From Facklamia miroungae (GTDB lineage: Bacteria > Bacillota > Bacilli > Lactobacillales > Aerococcaceae), in the NCBI RefSeq assembly GCF_012396555.1, contig NZ_JAAXPS010000001.1:248001-312000 (forward strand): 64,000 nucleotides of DNA. The letters are read 5' to 3'. Positions 43,545 to 51,612 of this stretch are shown piece after piece (position 1 is the stretch's first letter; each line of letters starts with the position of its first letter). Under the pieces are notes generated by a model that did not search any database, had not been told where the DNA came from, and saw only the letters and a list, made by a program, of their open reading frames with translations. The position numbers were made by a program, and so were the translations under genes.

Positions 43545-44861
43545 TTAATTCCGATTGCGAATAATTAAATGAAGGGGGGTTCCGTCAAAATAGAAGGAAT
43601 CACGCATCTTGTTTTCAAGAAATCTTTCATAGGAAAAATGCATTAGTTCAGTATCATTTACAAAGACTACAAAAGTTGGTGGATTAACAGCCACCTGGGT
43701 CATATAATATATTTTTAGTCGTCTTCCTTTATCTGTCGGCGTTGGATTCATTGCAATGGCATCCATCAATACGTCATTTAAGACGGAAGATTGAATCCGA
43801 CGGTAACGGTTCTCATAAATTTCTTCCAACATAGCTGGTAATTTATCTAAACGCTGTCCTGTTTTGGCTGAAACAAAAAGAATCGGGGCAAAGGATAAAT
43901 ACTGAAATTCATTACGGATATCTTCGGTAAATTTCTCAAATAACTTGTCGGTCTTATCAACAGCATCCCATTTATTAACCAGGATGATAATCCCTTTATT
44001 TGCCTCAAAGGCATAGCCGGCAACTCTTTTATCTTGTTCACGGATACCTGTTTCAGCATCAATGACTAGACAGACTATATCTGACCGATCAATGGCAGAC
44101 AAGGCTCGCATGACAGAATACTTTTCCGTGTTCTCATAGACCTTGCCGCGTTTACGGATACCAGCCGTATCGATCACGGTAAAATGGCGACCCGATTGAC
44201 TGACAAAATCCGTATCCACTGCTTCACGTGTCGTTCCTTCAATATTGGATACAATGACACGTTCTTCTTGCAGCAAAGCATTGACTAAGCTCGATTTGCC
44301 CACATTGGGACTGCCAATAAAAGAAAAGCGAATCCGTTCTTGATCATCTGCTGCATCGCTTTCTGCTGGAAAGAAGGACACTAATTGGTCTAACAGGTCT
44401 CCTGTTCCCGTTCCGTGTGAAGAAGAAATAGGAAACGGATCGCCATGTCCTAACGAATAAAATTCATAGACTTCTTGTCTTTGTTCTGGGTTGTCTGCCT
44501 TGTTCACAGCTAAAACAACAGGTTTATTGGTTCGATGAAGGTAATTGGCAATTGCTTCATCCGCATCCGTCACACCTTCTCGACTGGAAGTCATAAAGAT
44601 AATGATATCTGCTTCTTCCATCGCGATCTCCGCTTGAAATTTAATTTGTTGCATCAAAGGTTCATCAGTTATGTCAATTCCGCCGGTGTCAATCAAACGA
44701 AATTCGCGCCCCAACCACGACCCCGTTGCATAAATCCGATCGCGGGTTACGCCTTCGTGATCAGCTACTATTGACAAGCGGTCACCAATTAGACGGTTAA
44801 ATAGAGTTGACTTACCGACATTCGGACGGCCAACAATTGCAACCACTGGTATTTCCATCAT
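43545..44861 (-). CDS. der: Ribosome assembly GTPase Der (EngA)
   Basis: A 438-residue protein with two consecutive GTPase domains and a C-terminal KH-like domain. Domain 1 has [17 protein letters not shown] and NKAD. Domain 2 has [17 protein letters not shown] and NKWD. It is needed for 50S subunit maturation. Two adjacent ATG codons follow GGAGGTGA; either may be used. It lies in the conserved cmk-rpsA-der-hup order. Confidence 0.97.
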   Translation of the reverse strand: MMEIPVVAIVGRPNVGKSTLFNRLIGDRLSIVADHEGVTRDRIYATGSWLGREFRLIDTGGIDITDEPLMQQIKFQAEIAMEEADIIIFMTSSREGVTDADEAIANYLHRTNKPVVLAVNKADNPEQRQEVYEFYSLGHGDPFPISSSHGTGTGDLLDQLVSFFPAESDAADDQERIRFSFIGSPNVGKSSLVNALLQEERVIVSNIEGTTREAVDTDFVSQSGRHFTVIDTAGIRKRGKVYENTEKYSVMRALSAIDRSDIVCLVIDAETGIREQDKRVAGYAFEANKGIIILVNKWDAVDKTDKLFEKFTEDIRNEFQYLSFAPILFVSAKTGQRLDKLPAMLEEIYENRYRRIQSSVLNDVLMDAIAMNPTPTDKGRRLKIYYMTQVAVNPPTFVVFVNDTELMHFSYERFLENKMRDSFYFDGTPLHLIIRNRN

Positions 44862-44875
44862 TTCACCTCCATAAA

Positions 44876-44938
44876 AATTTAAAAACCAATTGTTTCTTCC
44901 ATCATGCTAGTCAAGCAAAATGAAATGAAACAATTGGA
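44876..44938 (-). terminator. rpsA terminator
   Basis: Minus-strand arms CCAATTGTTTC and GAAACAATTGG, with a long loop, followed by TTTTTAAATTTTT, between rpsA and der. Confidence 0.8.
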
Positions 44939-44961
44939 GTAAGTAATGTTATTAGATTCGA

Positions 44962-46380
44962 TTACTCAGCATCGTCTTGTAGAGACTTGAATGCGTCACC
45001 TAACATGTCACCCAATGTGAAGCTTCCTTCATTGGCTGCGTCATTAATTGAGTTAGTGTTTGTACGTGGTTCGTTAGAACGACTAGGTGCTTGACTGTTT
45101 GAGTTACGGTTTCTCTTAGGTCTGCGCGGACGATCAGAATCATTTGACTCAGAACGTTCACGACGAACTGGTTCTTCGTAGCCTTCTGGCTTGTCTAAAA
45201 GCGCTTTAATCGAAAGTGATAATCTTTGAGCTTCTGCATCATTAGAAAGTACTTTCACTTGAACTTCTTGTCCTTCAGTCAAACGGTCTTGAGGAGTTTC
45301 AATATGCTCATGAGCAATTTGTGAAATGTGAACCAATCCTTCAACACCTGGGAATACTTCTACAAAAGCACCAAAGTTAGTTAAACGCTTAACAGTACCT
45401 GTATGAACAGATCCTTCAGGAGCTTTCTCATCGATGTTTTCCCAAGGTCCTTCTAAAGTATCCTTGATTGACAATGAGATACGTCCTTCTTCTTTATCAA
45501 TAGATAAAATCTTAACTGGGATTGTTTCACCAACAGTTAACTTATCACTTGGATGTTTAACATGTTCATGTGCAATACGGCTAATATGAACAAGTCCATC
45601 TACACCACCAAGATCAATAAAGGCACCGAAGTTAGTTAATCGAGCAACTTTACCTTCTACAATTGTGTTTTCTTCTAATTCATCCATACGTTCAGCACGT
45701 TCTGCTTCACGCTTTTCACGAGCGATTTCTTTATGGGACAAGATTAAACGATTATCGCTTTCATCAATTTCAATGATCTTGAATTCTAAAGTTTGACCCT
45801 TATAAGTAGAGAAATCATCTACAAAGAAATCTTCTACCATTGAAGCAGGTACAAAACCTCTTACGCCAGCGTCAACCACTAAACCACCTTTAACAACATC
45901 TTTAACAGGTGCTTCGATTATTTCGCCATTTTCTGATTTTTCTTTTAATTCAGCCCATACTTTTTTAGCATCCACACGTTTTTTAGATAAGAGGAAGTTT
46001 CCGTTCTCTTTATCTTGAATTGGCTTAATAACTACTAATTCAATTTCATCACCAATTGCTACAATTTCTTTTGGATCTTCCACGCGGGTAGCAGCTAATT
46101 CATTAGTGGGAATAACACCTTCTAATCCACCACTGTTCTTAATTGCAACACGTACTTGATTGTTTTCATCAAAAGCTAAGACATCACCGTATACAGTGTC
46201 GCCACTCTTAATATCCAAGACGCTGTCTAATGCATCTTCCATTGTTGTGATGGATTCATTTGCATTTTCTTCTTCTTTTACTTCTTCTACTTCTTTTTCC
46301 TCAGTTACTTCGGTAGCTTCAACCTCTTCAGTTGCTTCTACCTCTTCTGTTACTTCATTATTCTCAACAAACTCTGACAT
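44962..46380 (-). CDS. rpsA: 30S ribosomal protein S1 (four S1 domains)
   Basis: A 472-residue S1-like protein. Residues 1-40 are an unusual acidic repeat (EEVEAT-like units). Four S1 domains follow, the last two being NFGAFIDLGGVDGLVHISRI and NFGAFVEVFPGVEGLVHISQ. A basic, Arg/Asn/Ser-rich disordered stretch leads to a hydrophobic end FTLGDMLGDAFKSLQ. Gram-negative S1 has six domains; the four-domain form is normal in Firmicutes, where its role in translation initiation is less essential. It has its own promoter, a leader hairpin and AGGAGG before the ATG. Confidence 0.93.
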   Translation of the reverse strand: MSEFVENNEVTEEVEATEEVEATEVTEEKEVEEVKEEENANESITTMEDALDSVLDIKSGDTVYGDVLAFDENNQVRVAIKNSGGLEGVIPTNELAATRVEDPKEIVAIGDEIELVVIKPIQDKENGNFLLSKKRVDAKKVWAELKEKSENGEIIEAPVKDVVKGGLVVDAGVRGFVPASMVEDFFVDDFSTYKGQTLEFKIIEIDESDNRLILSHKEIAREKREAERAERMDELEENTIVEGKVARLTNFGAFIDLGGVDGLVHISRIAHEHVKHPSDKLTVGETIPVKILSIDKEEGRISLSIKDTLEGPWENIDEKAPEGSVHTGTVKRLTNFGAFVEVFPGVEGLVHISQIAHEHIETPQDRLTEGQEVQVKVLSNDAEAQRLSLSIKALLDKPEGYEEPVRRERSESNDSDRPRRPKRNRNSNSQAPSRSNEPRTNTNSINDAANEGSFTLGDMLGDAFKSLQDDAE

Positions 46381-46419
46381 TCTACCAGTTCCTCCTAAGC
46401 GTTACCTATAAAAATTGTT

Positions 46420-46442
46420 GCTTACATAGATACTATGCAAGC
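46420..46442 (-). repeat. Stem-loop in the rpsA leader
   Basis: Arms GCTTgCATAG and CTATGtAAGC (one mismatch) around TAT, between the rpsA -10 and the ribosome site. A structured leader in an S1 mRNA suggests autoregulation, which is not shown by sequence alone. Confidence 0.55.
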
Positions 46443-46454
46443 ACTCTAAAAAAT

Positions 46455-46483
46455 ATTATAACAAAAGAATTAGCTATCGTCTA
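46455..46483 (-). promoter_or_regulatory. rpsA promoter
   Basis: Minus-strand TAGACG and TATAAT with a 17-base spacer; TGT precedes the -10 (extended). About 75 bases upstream of the rpsA start. Confidence 0.65.
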
Positions 46484-46574
46484 GCGTATATTACGATTAA
46501 GCATGATATTATCAATATTTTTATCTTATAAAATGGTCGTTGCGTCTAGTTGCTGAGCTTTTAATTTTAAAAAA

Positions 46575-46619
46575 CAAAAAACCTAGATCGATTGTGAAAC
46601 ATCAAATCTTCTAGGTTTA
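46575..46619 (-). terminator. cmk terminator
   Basis: Minus-strand arms AAACCTAGA and TCTAGGTTT around a 26-base interior, followed by TTTTGTTTTTT, shortly after the cmk stop. Confidence 0.75.
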
Positions 46620-46627
46620 TACTTGCT

Positions 46628-47293
46628 TTATTGAAGGGGATCAATATAATCACTCAACTGATCAACAACTTGGTCAATCGACAGATTTGAGGTATCAATT
46701 TCAATCGCATCTTCTGCTTTTTGTAAAGGGCTATGGGTCCTTGTCATATCATATTGGTCACGTTTAATAATCTCTGCCTCAATCTCAGCTAAGGATTGGG
46801 TTTTCATCCCCTTGGCCATATTTTCTTGATAACGCCTTTGGGCTCGAATGTGGCTGGAAGCTACCAAGTAGAATTTAAGACTAGCTTGTGGCAATACGAC
46901 GGTTCCAATATCGCGTCCATCCATCACTACAGATTCTTGGCGCGCAATTTCTTGTTGTTGTTGAACTAAAGTTTGTCTCACCGTCAAATTGGCCGAAACC
47001 TTTGAGACATTCTGGGTGACTTCAACCGAACGGATTTCTTGGGTTACATCGTGACCATTAATTAAAACTTTTTGCTGATCCCCTTCCATTGCAAAAGAAA
47101 TGTTAACAGCTTTTAATATTTCGCCTAAACGATGGGGATCATTGATATTAATCTTATTTAATAAACAGGCTAAAGTAATCGCGCGGTACATGGCGCCGGT
47201 ATCAATATATGTCAAGTTGTATTTTTTAGCGATGAGCTTGGCAATAGTCGATTTACCTGAGGAAGCGGGTCCGTCAATAGCAATACTAAACAT
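46628..47293 (-). CDS. cmk: Cytidylate kinase
   Basis: A 221-residue NMP kinase phosphorylating CMP and dCMP. The P-loop is GPASSGKST (8-16). The NMP-binding region contains YIDTGAMYRAIT and VMDGRDIGTVVLP, both signatures of the family. The conserved C-terminal RDQYDMTR block is present. It lies upstream of rpsA, as in most bacteria. A bidirectional-looking hairpin separates it from the LysM gene, and no clear promoter is visible in the 15-20 bases left, so it may depend on read-through. Confidence 0.96.
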   Translation of the reverse strand: MFSIAIDGPASSGKSTIAKLIAKKYNLTYIDTGAMYRAITLACLLNKININDPHRLGEILKAVNISFAMEGDQQKVLINGHDVTQEIRSVEVTQNVSKVSANLTVRQTLVQQQQEIARQESVVMDGRDIGTVVLPQASLKFYLVASSHIRAQRRYQENMAKGMKTQSLAEIEAEIIKRDQYDMTRTHSPLQKAEDAIEIDTSNLSIDQVVDQLSDYIDPLQ

Positions 47294-47311
47294 GGGTTAT
47301 TTCCTTTCTCA

Positions 47312-47344
47312 GAAAAAGGCTGAGAATCCTCTCAGCCTTTTTTT
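47312..47344. terminator. Symmetric hairpin between the LysM gene and cmk
   Basis: AAAAAGGCTGAGA pairs with TCTCAGCCTTTTT around a short loop; both strands end in a T run. It lies 8 bases after the LysM-gene stop and overlaps the cmk leader. Confidence 0.85.
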
Positions 47345-47352
47345 ATTTCTTA

Positions 47353-47967
47353 TTAAGGGATTACGATTTGCGATCCTGGCATCAAGGTGCCGTCAATCGA
47401 AGTGCCATTGGCTGCAGCTAATTCATAAACATCTACACCATAGGCTTGTGAAATGGACCACCATGATTCTCCCGCACTTACCGTATGATAAGTTGTTGGT
47501 GCTTGTGTTTGCACTGGTGTTTCAGCTGGTGGTTGAGTCGTGGCAACAGGCGCTTGACTTGTTGTTGTCTCCTCAATTTCACGTGTAATCGCGTCACTTT
47601 CCTTTGTTGTAGTCTTTTCTTCTTCTTTAGTTGTCGTCGTTTCCTCCGTCGTTTTCTTACTTAAAACAACTTGTTCAGCCGTCTTATTCTCAACTGGTTT
47701 AGAATTCTGTTGCGAATTAATATAGGCATACAACAGAAATGGGAATATCAAAACGAAAATTAAGAAGAACATCAATGCTTTTGATAAAGCAGTTGCTTCC
47801 TTTTGAGGTTGATTCCGAGCCGATCTTGAAAATTGGCGATTTTTAAAATTCTCGTCCTCTCCAAACTTATTATTCCATGGAGCTGAGAATTTTTTAGATT
47901 TTGCTTTTTCATTTCCAATTTGATCTTTATTTTGCGGTTGATCAAAACGTTCATTATCCTTTGCCAT
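47353..47967 (-). CDS. LysM-domain surface-associated protein (SAG1386/EF1546-like)
   Basis: A 204-residue protein. A charged cytoplasmic tail (1-60) precedes one membrane helix (about 64-83). A low-complexity Thr/Glu/Lys then Pro/Gln/Thr linker (about 100-160) crosses the wall, and a C-terminal LysM domain (TYHTVSAGESWWSISQAYGV ... GSQIVIP) binds peptidoglycan. This architecture matches a family of surface proteins beside cmk-rpsA in streptococci and enterococci, with unknown function. The ATG at 47967 has AGGAGG upstream; the TTG before it is rejected. A strong promoter lies at 48062-48089. Confidence 0.85.
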   Translation of the reverse strand: MAKDNERFDQPQNKDQIGNEKAKSKKFSAPWNNKFGEDENFKNRQFSRSARNQPQKEATALSKALMFFLIFVLIFPFLLYAYINSQQNSKPVENKTAEQVVLSKKTTEETTTTKEEEKTTTKESDAITREIEETTTSQAPVATTQPPAETPVQTQAPTTYHTVSAGESWWSISQAYGVDVYELAAANGTSIDGTLMPGSQIVIP

Positions 47968-48061
47968 CAAGCTTCCTCCTACACTGATCGATATTGAGTA
48001 TATCTATTCATAGCAACAAACCCTAAAAAGGCTAGATTAGCATATGAGTCTAATTTCCTAT

Positions 48062-48089
48062 ATTATAGCAAACTCTATACTTGATGCAA
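48062..48089 (-). promoter_or_regulatory. Promoter of the LysM gene
   Basis: Minus-strand TTGCAT and TATAAT, 16-base spacer, with TGC before the -10 (extended). About 95 bases upstream of the start, leaving a leader with a weak inverted repeat around CATATG. Confidence 0.75.
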
Positions 48090-48118
48090 ACACAATCTAC
48101 TTAGAAAATAAAAAATAA

Positions 48119-48748
48119 CTATTGTTGGTGAAGAATTTTTAGATGTGATTGAAAACTTTTGGTTAAATATCCCGAGTAAAGAGTCACCCTACCAGCAAAG
48201 AAGGTTCGCATCGATTTGATGACAAATACCTGTCCAGCTGCCATGATCAAGCCTTTAATTAAATTAAAGGGGATAATGACTGACATTATATAGGCAAAAT
48301 AATCATCGATAGGGAAATTCATCACTTTAACATAGATAGGGAGCGCAAAATAATAATTAAATAGCGACATAGACAAAGCTAAGCTTACTATCAAGGTCAG
48401 ACTGATTAAGGAAAATTTGAGGGTCTGCCCTTTGTTTCTCAAGTATTTTAAAATAAAATGAGTCGGTAAAAACATAGCCAAAGTAGCTGTTAAACTCATC
48501 AGCATCCCGATGGGAATACCTGACTCGCCCCCTTTGAGCAGAAAATTAATCAAGTCACGAATGACGGCAACGGCAATTAGACCTTGTGGTCCATAGATTA
48601 ACATCCCCACTAAAGCCATTAAATCTGAAAAATCGACCTTTAAAAAGGGAGCAAAAGGAAGGATTGGGAAATCAAAAAACCGCAATACAACTGCCCAGGC
48701 TCCTAAAATTGCTAGAAGTGTGACTTTTTTTACCTTACTGTTTTTCAT
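48119..48748 (-). CDS. ribU: Riboflavin ECF transporter S component RibU
   Basis: A membrane protein of about 209 residues with six helices, the substrate-binding S component of an energy-coupling factor riboflavin transporter. LRFFDFPILPFAPFLKVDFS and ALVGMLIYGPQGLIAVAVIRD are family signatures around the ligand pocket. Control by an FMN riboswitch directly upstream confirms the substrate. The ATG at 48748 has AAGGAG before it; a longer frame from 48805 would run into the riboswitch terminator and is rejected. The ATPase and T components are elsewhere. Confidence 0.95.
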   Translation of the reverse strand: MKNSKVKKVTLLAILGAWAVVLRFFDFPILPFAPFLKVDFSDLMALVGMLIYGPQGLIAVAVIRDLINFLLKGGESGIPIGMLMSLTATLAMFLPTHFILKYLRNKGQTLKFSLISLTLIVSLALSMSLFNYYFALPIYVKVMNFPIDDYFAYIMSVIIPFNLIKGLIMAAGQVFVIKSMRTFFAGRVTLYSGYLTKSFQSHLKILHQQ

Positions 48749-48791
48749 AACGATTCTCCTTTTTTTTACGTCTTTAGGAGTCTCTATTGAT

Positions 48792-48825
48792 AAAAAAACA
48801 TCCACTCACATTGAGCGGATGGTAG
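48792..48825 (-). terminator. Riboswitch expression-platform terminator of ribU
   Basis: Minus-strand hairpin CATCCGCTC-AATGT-GAGTGGATG followed by seven T, 44 bases before the ribU start. Its 5' edge CTACCATCC (48825-48817) is fully complementary to GGATGGTAG at the 3' end of the aptamer, which gives the antiterminator. Confidence 0.9.
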
Positions 48826-48851
48826 CATAAATAAGCGTATACTTATCAATA

Positions 48852-48970
48852 TATTATCTTCTACCATCCAGACTTTACTGTCGGTACTGGAGTTACACCA
48901 GTTCAACCTAATCACAACTAGGTTCGCGGACTTTACCGCCGGTCGGGAATTACACCCTGCCCCGAAGACG
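48852..48970 (-). promoter_or_regulatory. FMN riboswitch (RFN element)
   Basis: Read on the minus strand, the conserved blocks appear in order: GTCTTCGGGGCAGGG, TTCCCGACCGGCGGT, AGTCCGCGA, GAACTGGTGTAACTCCAGT, ACCGACAGTAAAGTC and TGGATGGTAGAAGA. The GTCTTC and GAAGAT ends pair as P1. When FMN binds, the aptamer holds GGATGG and the downstream terminator forms, switching ribU off. Confidence 0.97.
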
Positions 48971-48987
48971 TTATTTAATTTAATTAG

Positions 48988-49016
48988 AGTATACCATTTG
49001 TCTCGAATTTAAGCAA
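48988..49016 (-). promoter_or_regulatory. ribU promoter
   Basis: Minus-strand TTGCTT and TATACT with a 17-base spacer and TGG before the -10 (extended). It sits immediately after the rluB stop and about 18 bases before the aptamer. Confidence 0.75.
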
Positions 49017-49021
49017 GTAAT

Positions 49022-49747
49022 TTATTGACTGTCATCTGCCATTTTACTCAACTTGTCCACTTCAAAAGCAGTAAGGTCACGCCACATACCCGGTTTGAGA
49101 TCATCTAAACCGAGAAATGCAAAAGATTCACGCTTCAATTTAAAGACGGGATACCCGATTGCTTCAAACATTTTTTTAACTTGATGGTTCCAGCCCTCAT
49201 GAATGGTTAATTGGGCAATCGCTGTCCGGTTATCTTGGTTGCTGGAAATCAATCGAGCTCGAGCTTTTGAAGTCTTTTGCCCGTCAATTATGACGCCCTT
49301 TTCTAGCATCCGCAATTCTTTTGGAGTTGGAATACCCCCTAATTTAGCAATATATGTTTTATTAATCTGGTGTTTAGGGTGCATCATTTTATTGGCAAAA
49401 TCACCATCATTAGTGAGCAAGAGTAAGCCTGTCGTATCAAAATCTAACCGACCAATCGGATAAATGCGTTCTTGGATCCCCTGTATTAAGTCGGTCACAA
49501 CTGGTCGACCTTTATCATCAGCGACTGCTGAGATATAATTTTTAGGTTTATACAGTAAAAGATAGCGTGGTTCTTCTTTGTATATAGGAACCTCATCGAC
49601 TTCGATGCGGTCGCTCGCATGAACTTTGATACCTAATTCACGTACAACTTGTCCATTGACTTTGACACGGCCTTCTAGAATGATGTCTTCGCATTTGCGA
49701 CGACTGGCAATTCCTGCATGGGCCATTACTTTTTGTAGTCTTTCCAT
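49022..49747 (-). CDS. rluB: Pseudouridine synthase RluB
   Basis: A 241-residue RsuA-family enzyme that isomerises a uridine of 23S rRNA. The N-terminal S4 RNA-binding domain (ERLQKVMAHAGIASRRKCED) is followed by the catalytic YPIGRLDFDTTGLLLLTNDG with the essential aspartate. C-terminal ALTIHEGWNHQVKKMFEA-like sequence is typical. It follows scpB by 9 bases in the conserved scpA-scpB-rluB cluster. Confidence 0.93.
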   Translation of the reverse strand: MERLQKVMAHAGIASRRKCEDIILEGRVKVNGQVVRELGIKVHASDRIEVDEVPIYKEEPRYLLLYKPKNYISAVADDKGRPVVTDLIQGIQERIYPIGRLDFDTTGLLLLTNDGDFANKMMHPKHQINKTYIAKLGGIPTPKELRMLEKGVIIDGQKTSKARARLISSNQDNRTAIAQLTIHEGWNHQVKKMFEAIGYPVFKLKRESFAFLGLDDLKPGMWRDLTAFEVDKLSKMADDSQ

Positions 49748-49756
49748 AATTCCTCC

Positions 49757-50338
49757 TTATTCTTCTGAATCAAACAAATTAACTTCCCATTTTTTTAAGG
49801 AAAAAAGTTCTTCCGAGGCAGTCTGACTATTGAGAGCCAAATCTTCGATCGGAGGTAAATCTTCAAGCGATGAGAGGGCAAAATAATTCAAAAAGTAATC
49901 CGTCACGCCGTAAAGAATCGGCCTGCCAGGAGCTTCTAATTTACCAACTTCCTTAACCAAGTCTCGACTTACAAGCTTCTGTAGCATGGCTTGAGAGGAA
50001 ACGCCTCGGATTTCATCAATGGTCATCCGGGTAATCGGTTGCCGATAAGCAACAATCGCTAATGTTTCTATCGCAGGTCGACTCAATTTCTGTTGTAGGG
50101 GTGATTGGGCAAAACTTTCAATCAAGGGTTCAAGATCGGCCTGAGTGACATATAAGAAACGATCACCAAATTGTACCAAATGAATCGGTGACAGTGGATG
50201 ATCTTTTAATCCTTGTTTCAATTCTTCAATCAAAGTCATCAATTCAGTCCGAGAAAGATTCAAAAGATTGGATAGCTCAGTTAAAGTCACACCCTCTTCT
50301 CCTGCCACAAAGATAATTCCTGCTAATTTTCTAAGCAT
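49757..50338 (-). CDS. scpB: Segregation and condensation protein B
   Basis: A 193-residue protein of two winged-helix domains that binds ScpA in the SMC condensin. KLAGIIFVAGEEGVTLTELS opens domain 1; LSRPAIETLAIVAYRQPITR and IDEIRGVSSQAMLQKLVSRD are the strongest family blocks. It overlaps the scpA 3' end by 8 bases. Confidence 0.95.
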   Translation of the reverse strand: MLRKLAGIIFVAGEEGVTLTELSNLLNLSRTELMTLIEELKQGLKDHPLSPIHLVQFGDRFLYVTQADLEPLIESFAQSPLQQKLSRPAIETLAIVAYRQPITRMTIDEIRGVSSQAMLQKLVSRDLVKEVGKLEAPGRPILYGVTDYFLNYFALSSLEDLPPIEDLALNSQTASEELFSLKKWEVNLFDSEE

Positions 50339-51095
50339 AGCCTTCCTCCCTTAATCGAAGTTGAATCGCATCCGAATAGCTTTCTTGCTGAAAGACTAAG
50401 ACTTGCTTGCGAACCAATTCTAAAATGGCCATAAAAGTCGCAATAATTTCTGGTCGTGAGCCGTTGCGCAATAAAGAAGAAAAGCCTATCGTTTGATTTG
50501 ACTGTTTTTGGTGAAATTGTTGGCGAATGAAATCAATCTTTTCCGTTACTGAGACTTGATCTTGGTGAATTTCTCTTTCTTTTGGCTGTCTTTGGTCTTG
50601 AGCTTGCAGCACACTTATTAAACTCTTTTGCAATTGCTCAAGCGTAATTTCACCTTCTTCCAAAGGGAGAAAAGTCAAGAAGCTTGAAAGATCTGCAGCA
50701 GGACGCGCAAAATACTTACTGCGATCGGCTTGTTTTTCCTCTAAAGCATCTGCTACTAACTGAAATTGCTGATAAATTAATAATTGTTGAACCAAACCAG
50801 ACCTTGGGTCTTGGTCTTCTTCCCCCTCTTCTATGCTATCCGGTTCGATCGGGATGAGTAAGCGACTTTTTATCTCTAAGAGAGTCGCCGCCATCACTAA
50901 GTATTCCCCCACTTTATCCAAGTCTAATTCTTGCATTTGGTGGATATAACTTAAATATTGATCGGTAATAGCTGACATGGGTATATCATTAATATCTACT
51001 TCTAATTCTTTAATCAGGTGCAAAAGCAAATCAAACGGCCCCTGAAAGGCCGTTAATTTGAGTGTTAAGTCTTCGCTTGGTCTATCTTCTTGCAT
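50331..51095 (-). CDS. scpA: Segregation and condensation protein A
   Basis: The 254-residue kleisin of the SMC condensin. FQGPFDLLLHLIKELEVDIN in the N-terminal helical domain contacts the SMC neck; the C-terminal winged helix (FSSLLRNGSRPEIIATFMAI) contacts the SMC head. YLVMAATLLEIKSRLL is also conserved. Its start overlaps the ribT stop by one base, so the cluster is tightly coupled. Confidence 0.95.
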   Translation of the reverse strand: MQEDRPSEDLTLKLTAFQGPFDLLLHLIKELEVDINDIPMSAITDQYLSYIHQMQELDLDKVGEYLVMAATLLEIKSRLLIPIEPDSIEEGEEDQDPRSGLVQQLLIYQQFQLVADALEEKQADRSKYFARPAADLSSFLTFLPLEEGEITLEQLQKSLISVLQAQDQRQPKEREIHQDQVSVTEKIDFIRQQFHQKQSNQTIGFSSLLRNGSRPEIIATFMAILELVRKQVLVFQQESYSDAIQLRLREEGYA

Positions 51096-51526
51096 TAATC
51101 TGCTTCACCCTCATTACTTGCTTCTTTTTCTTCACGATAACGTTCAGCAAATTGTGCAATTTTGTCTTGGGTATGCGATTGGATCGAACCCGCGATTTGG
51201 ATTTGAGGGAACATTTCTTTCAGTTCCTTAAATAAAAGGTAATCGACTGACTCCCCTTCAAAAGAAGGAATAATTGAAATGCGATGCACAATAATCGTCG
51301 AAAGATTTTCGGCTGGATCTGTCTCTACCTTACGTTGTTCAATACCAATCAGACCGACAAAGTTACTTGTTTCGGGGTCTTTATACAAATAAAGGTCAAA
51401 ACCTTCTTGGTCGCGATATTTAGTTAAAATTTCTCCCGCTTCAGTCATTTGTTCTTCACCTTCACAGGTTAAGCTTAATAGACCTAAAACGACTTTTTCA
51501 TTCTTGTGCGTTGAATTAACTAGCAT
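51095..51526 (-). CDS. ribT: RibT-like GNAT family protein
   Basis: A 143-residue protein similar to RibT of Bacillus: KVVLGLLSLTCEGE, FDLYLYKDPETSNFVGLIGI and IIVHRISIIPSFEGES. It has a GNAT acetyltransferase-like fold; the substrate is unknown. In many Firmicutes it lies directly before scpA rather than with the other rib genes, as here. The frame opens at 51574, but AGGAGG nine bases before the ATG at 51526 decides the start. Confidence 0.75.
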   Translation of the reverse strand: MLVNSTHKNEKVVLGLLSLTCEGEEQMTEAGEILTKYRDQEGFDLYLYKDPETSNFVGLIGIEQRKVETDPAENLSTIIVHRISIIPSFEGESVDYLLFKELKEMFPQIQIAGSIQSHTQDKIAQFAERYREEKEASNEGEAD

Positions 51527-51612
51527 CTTTAGCGACCTCCTATCTCCTATTAGATTTCCTTGCGATATTACCATGCAAAGCCTTAAATTTCAACCTAAAA
51601 CATTACAAATGC

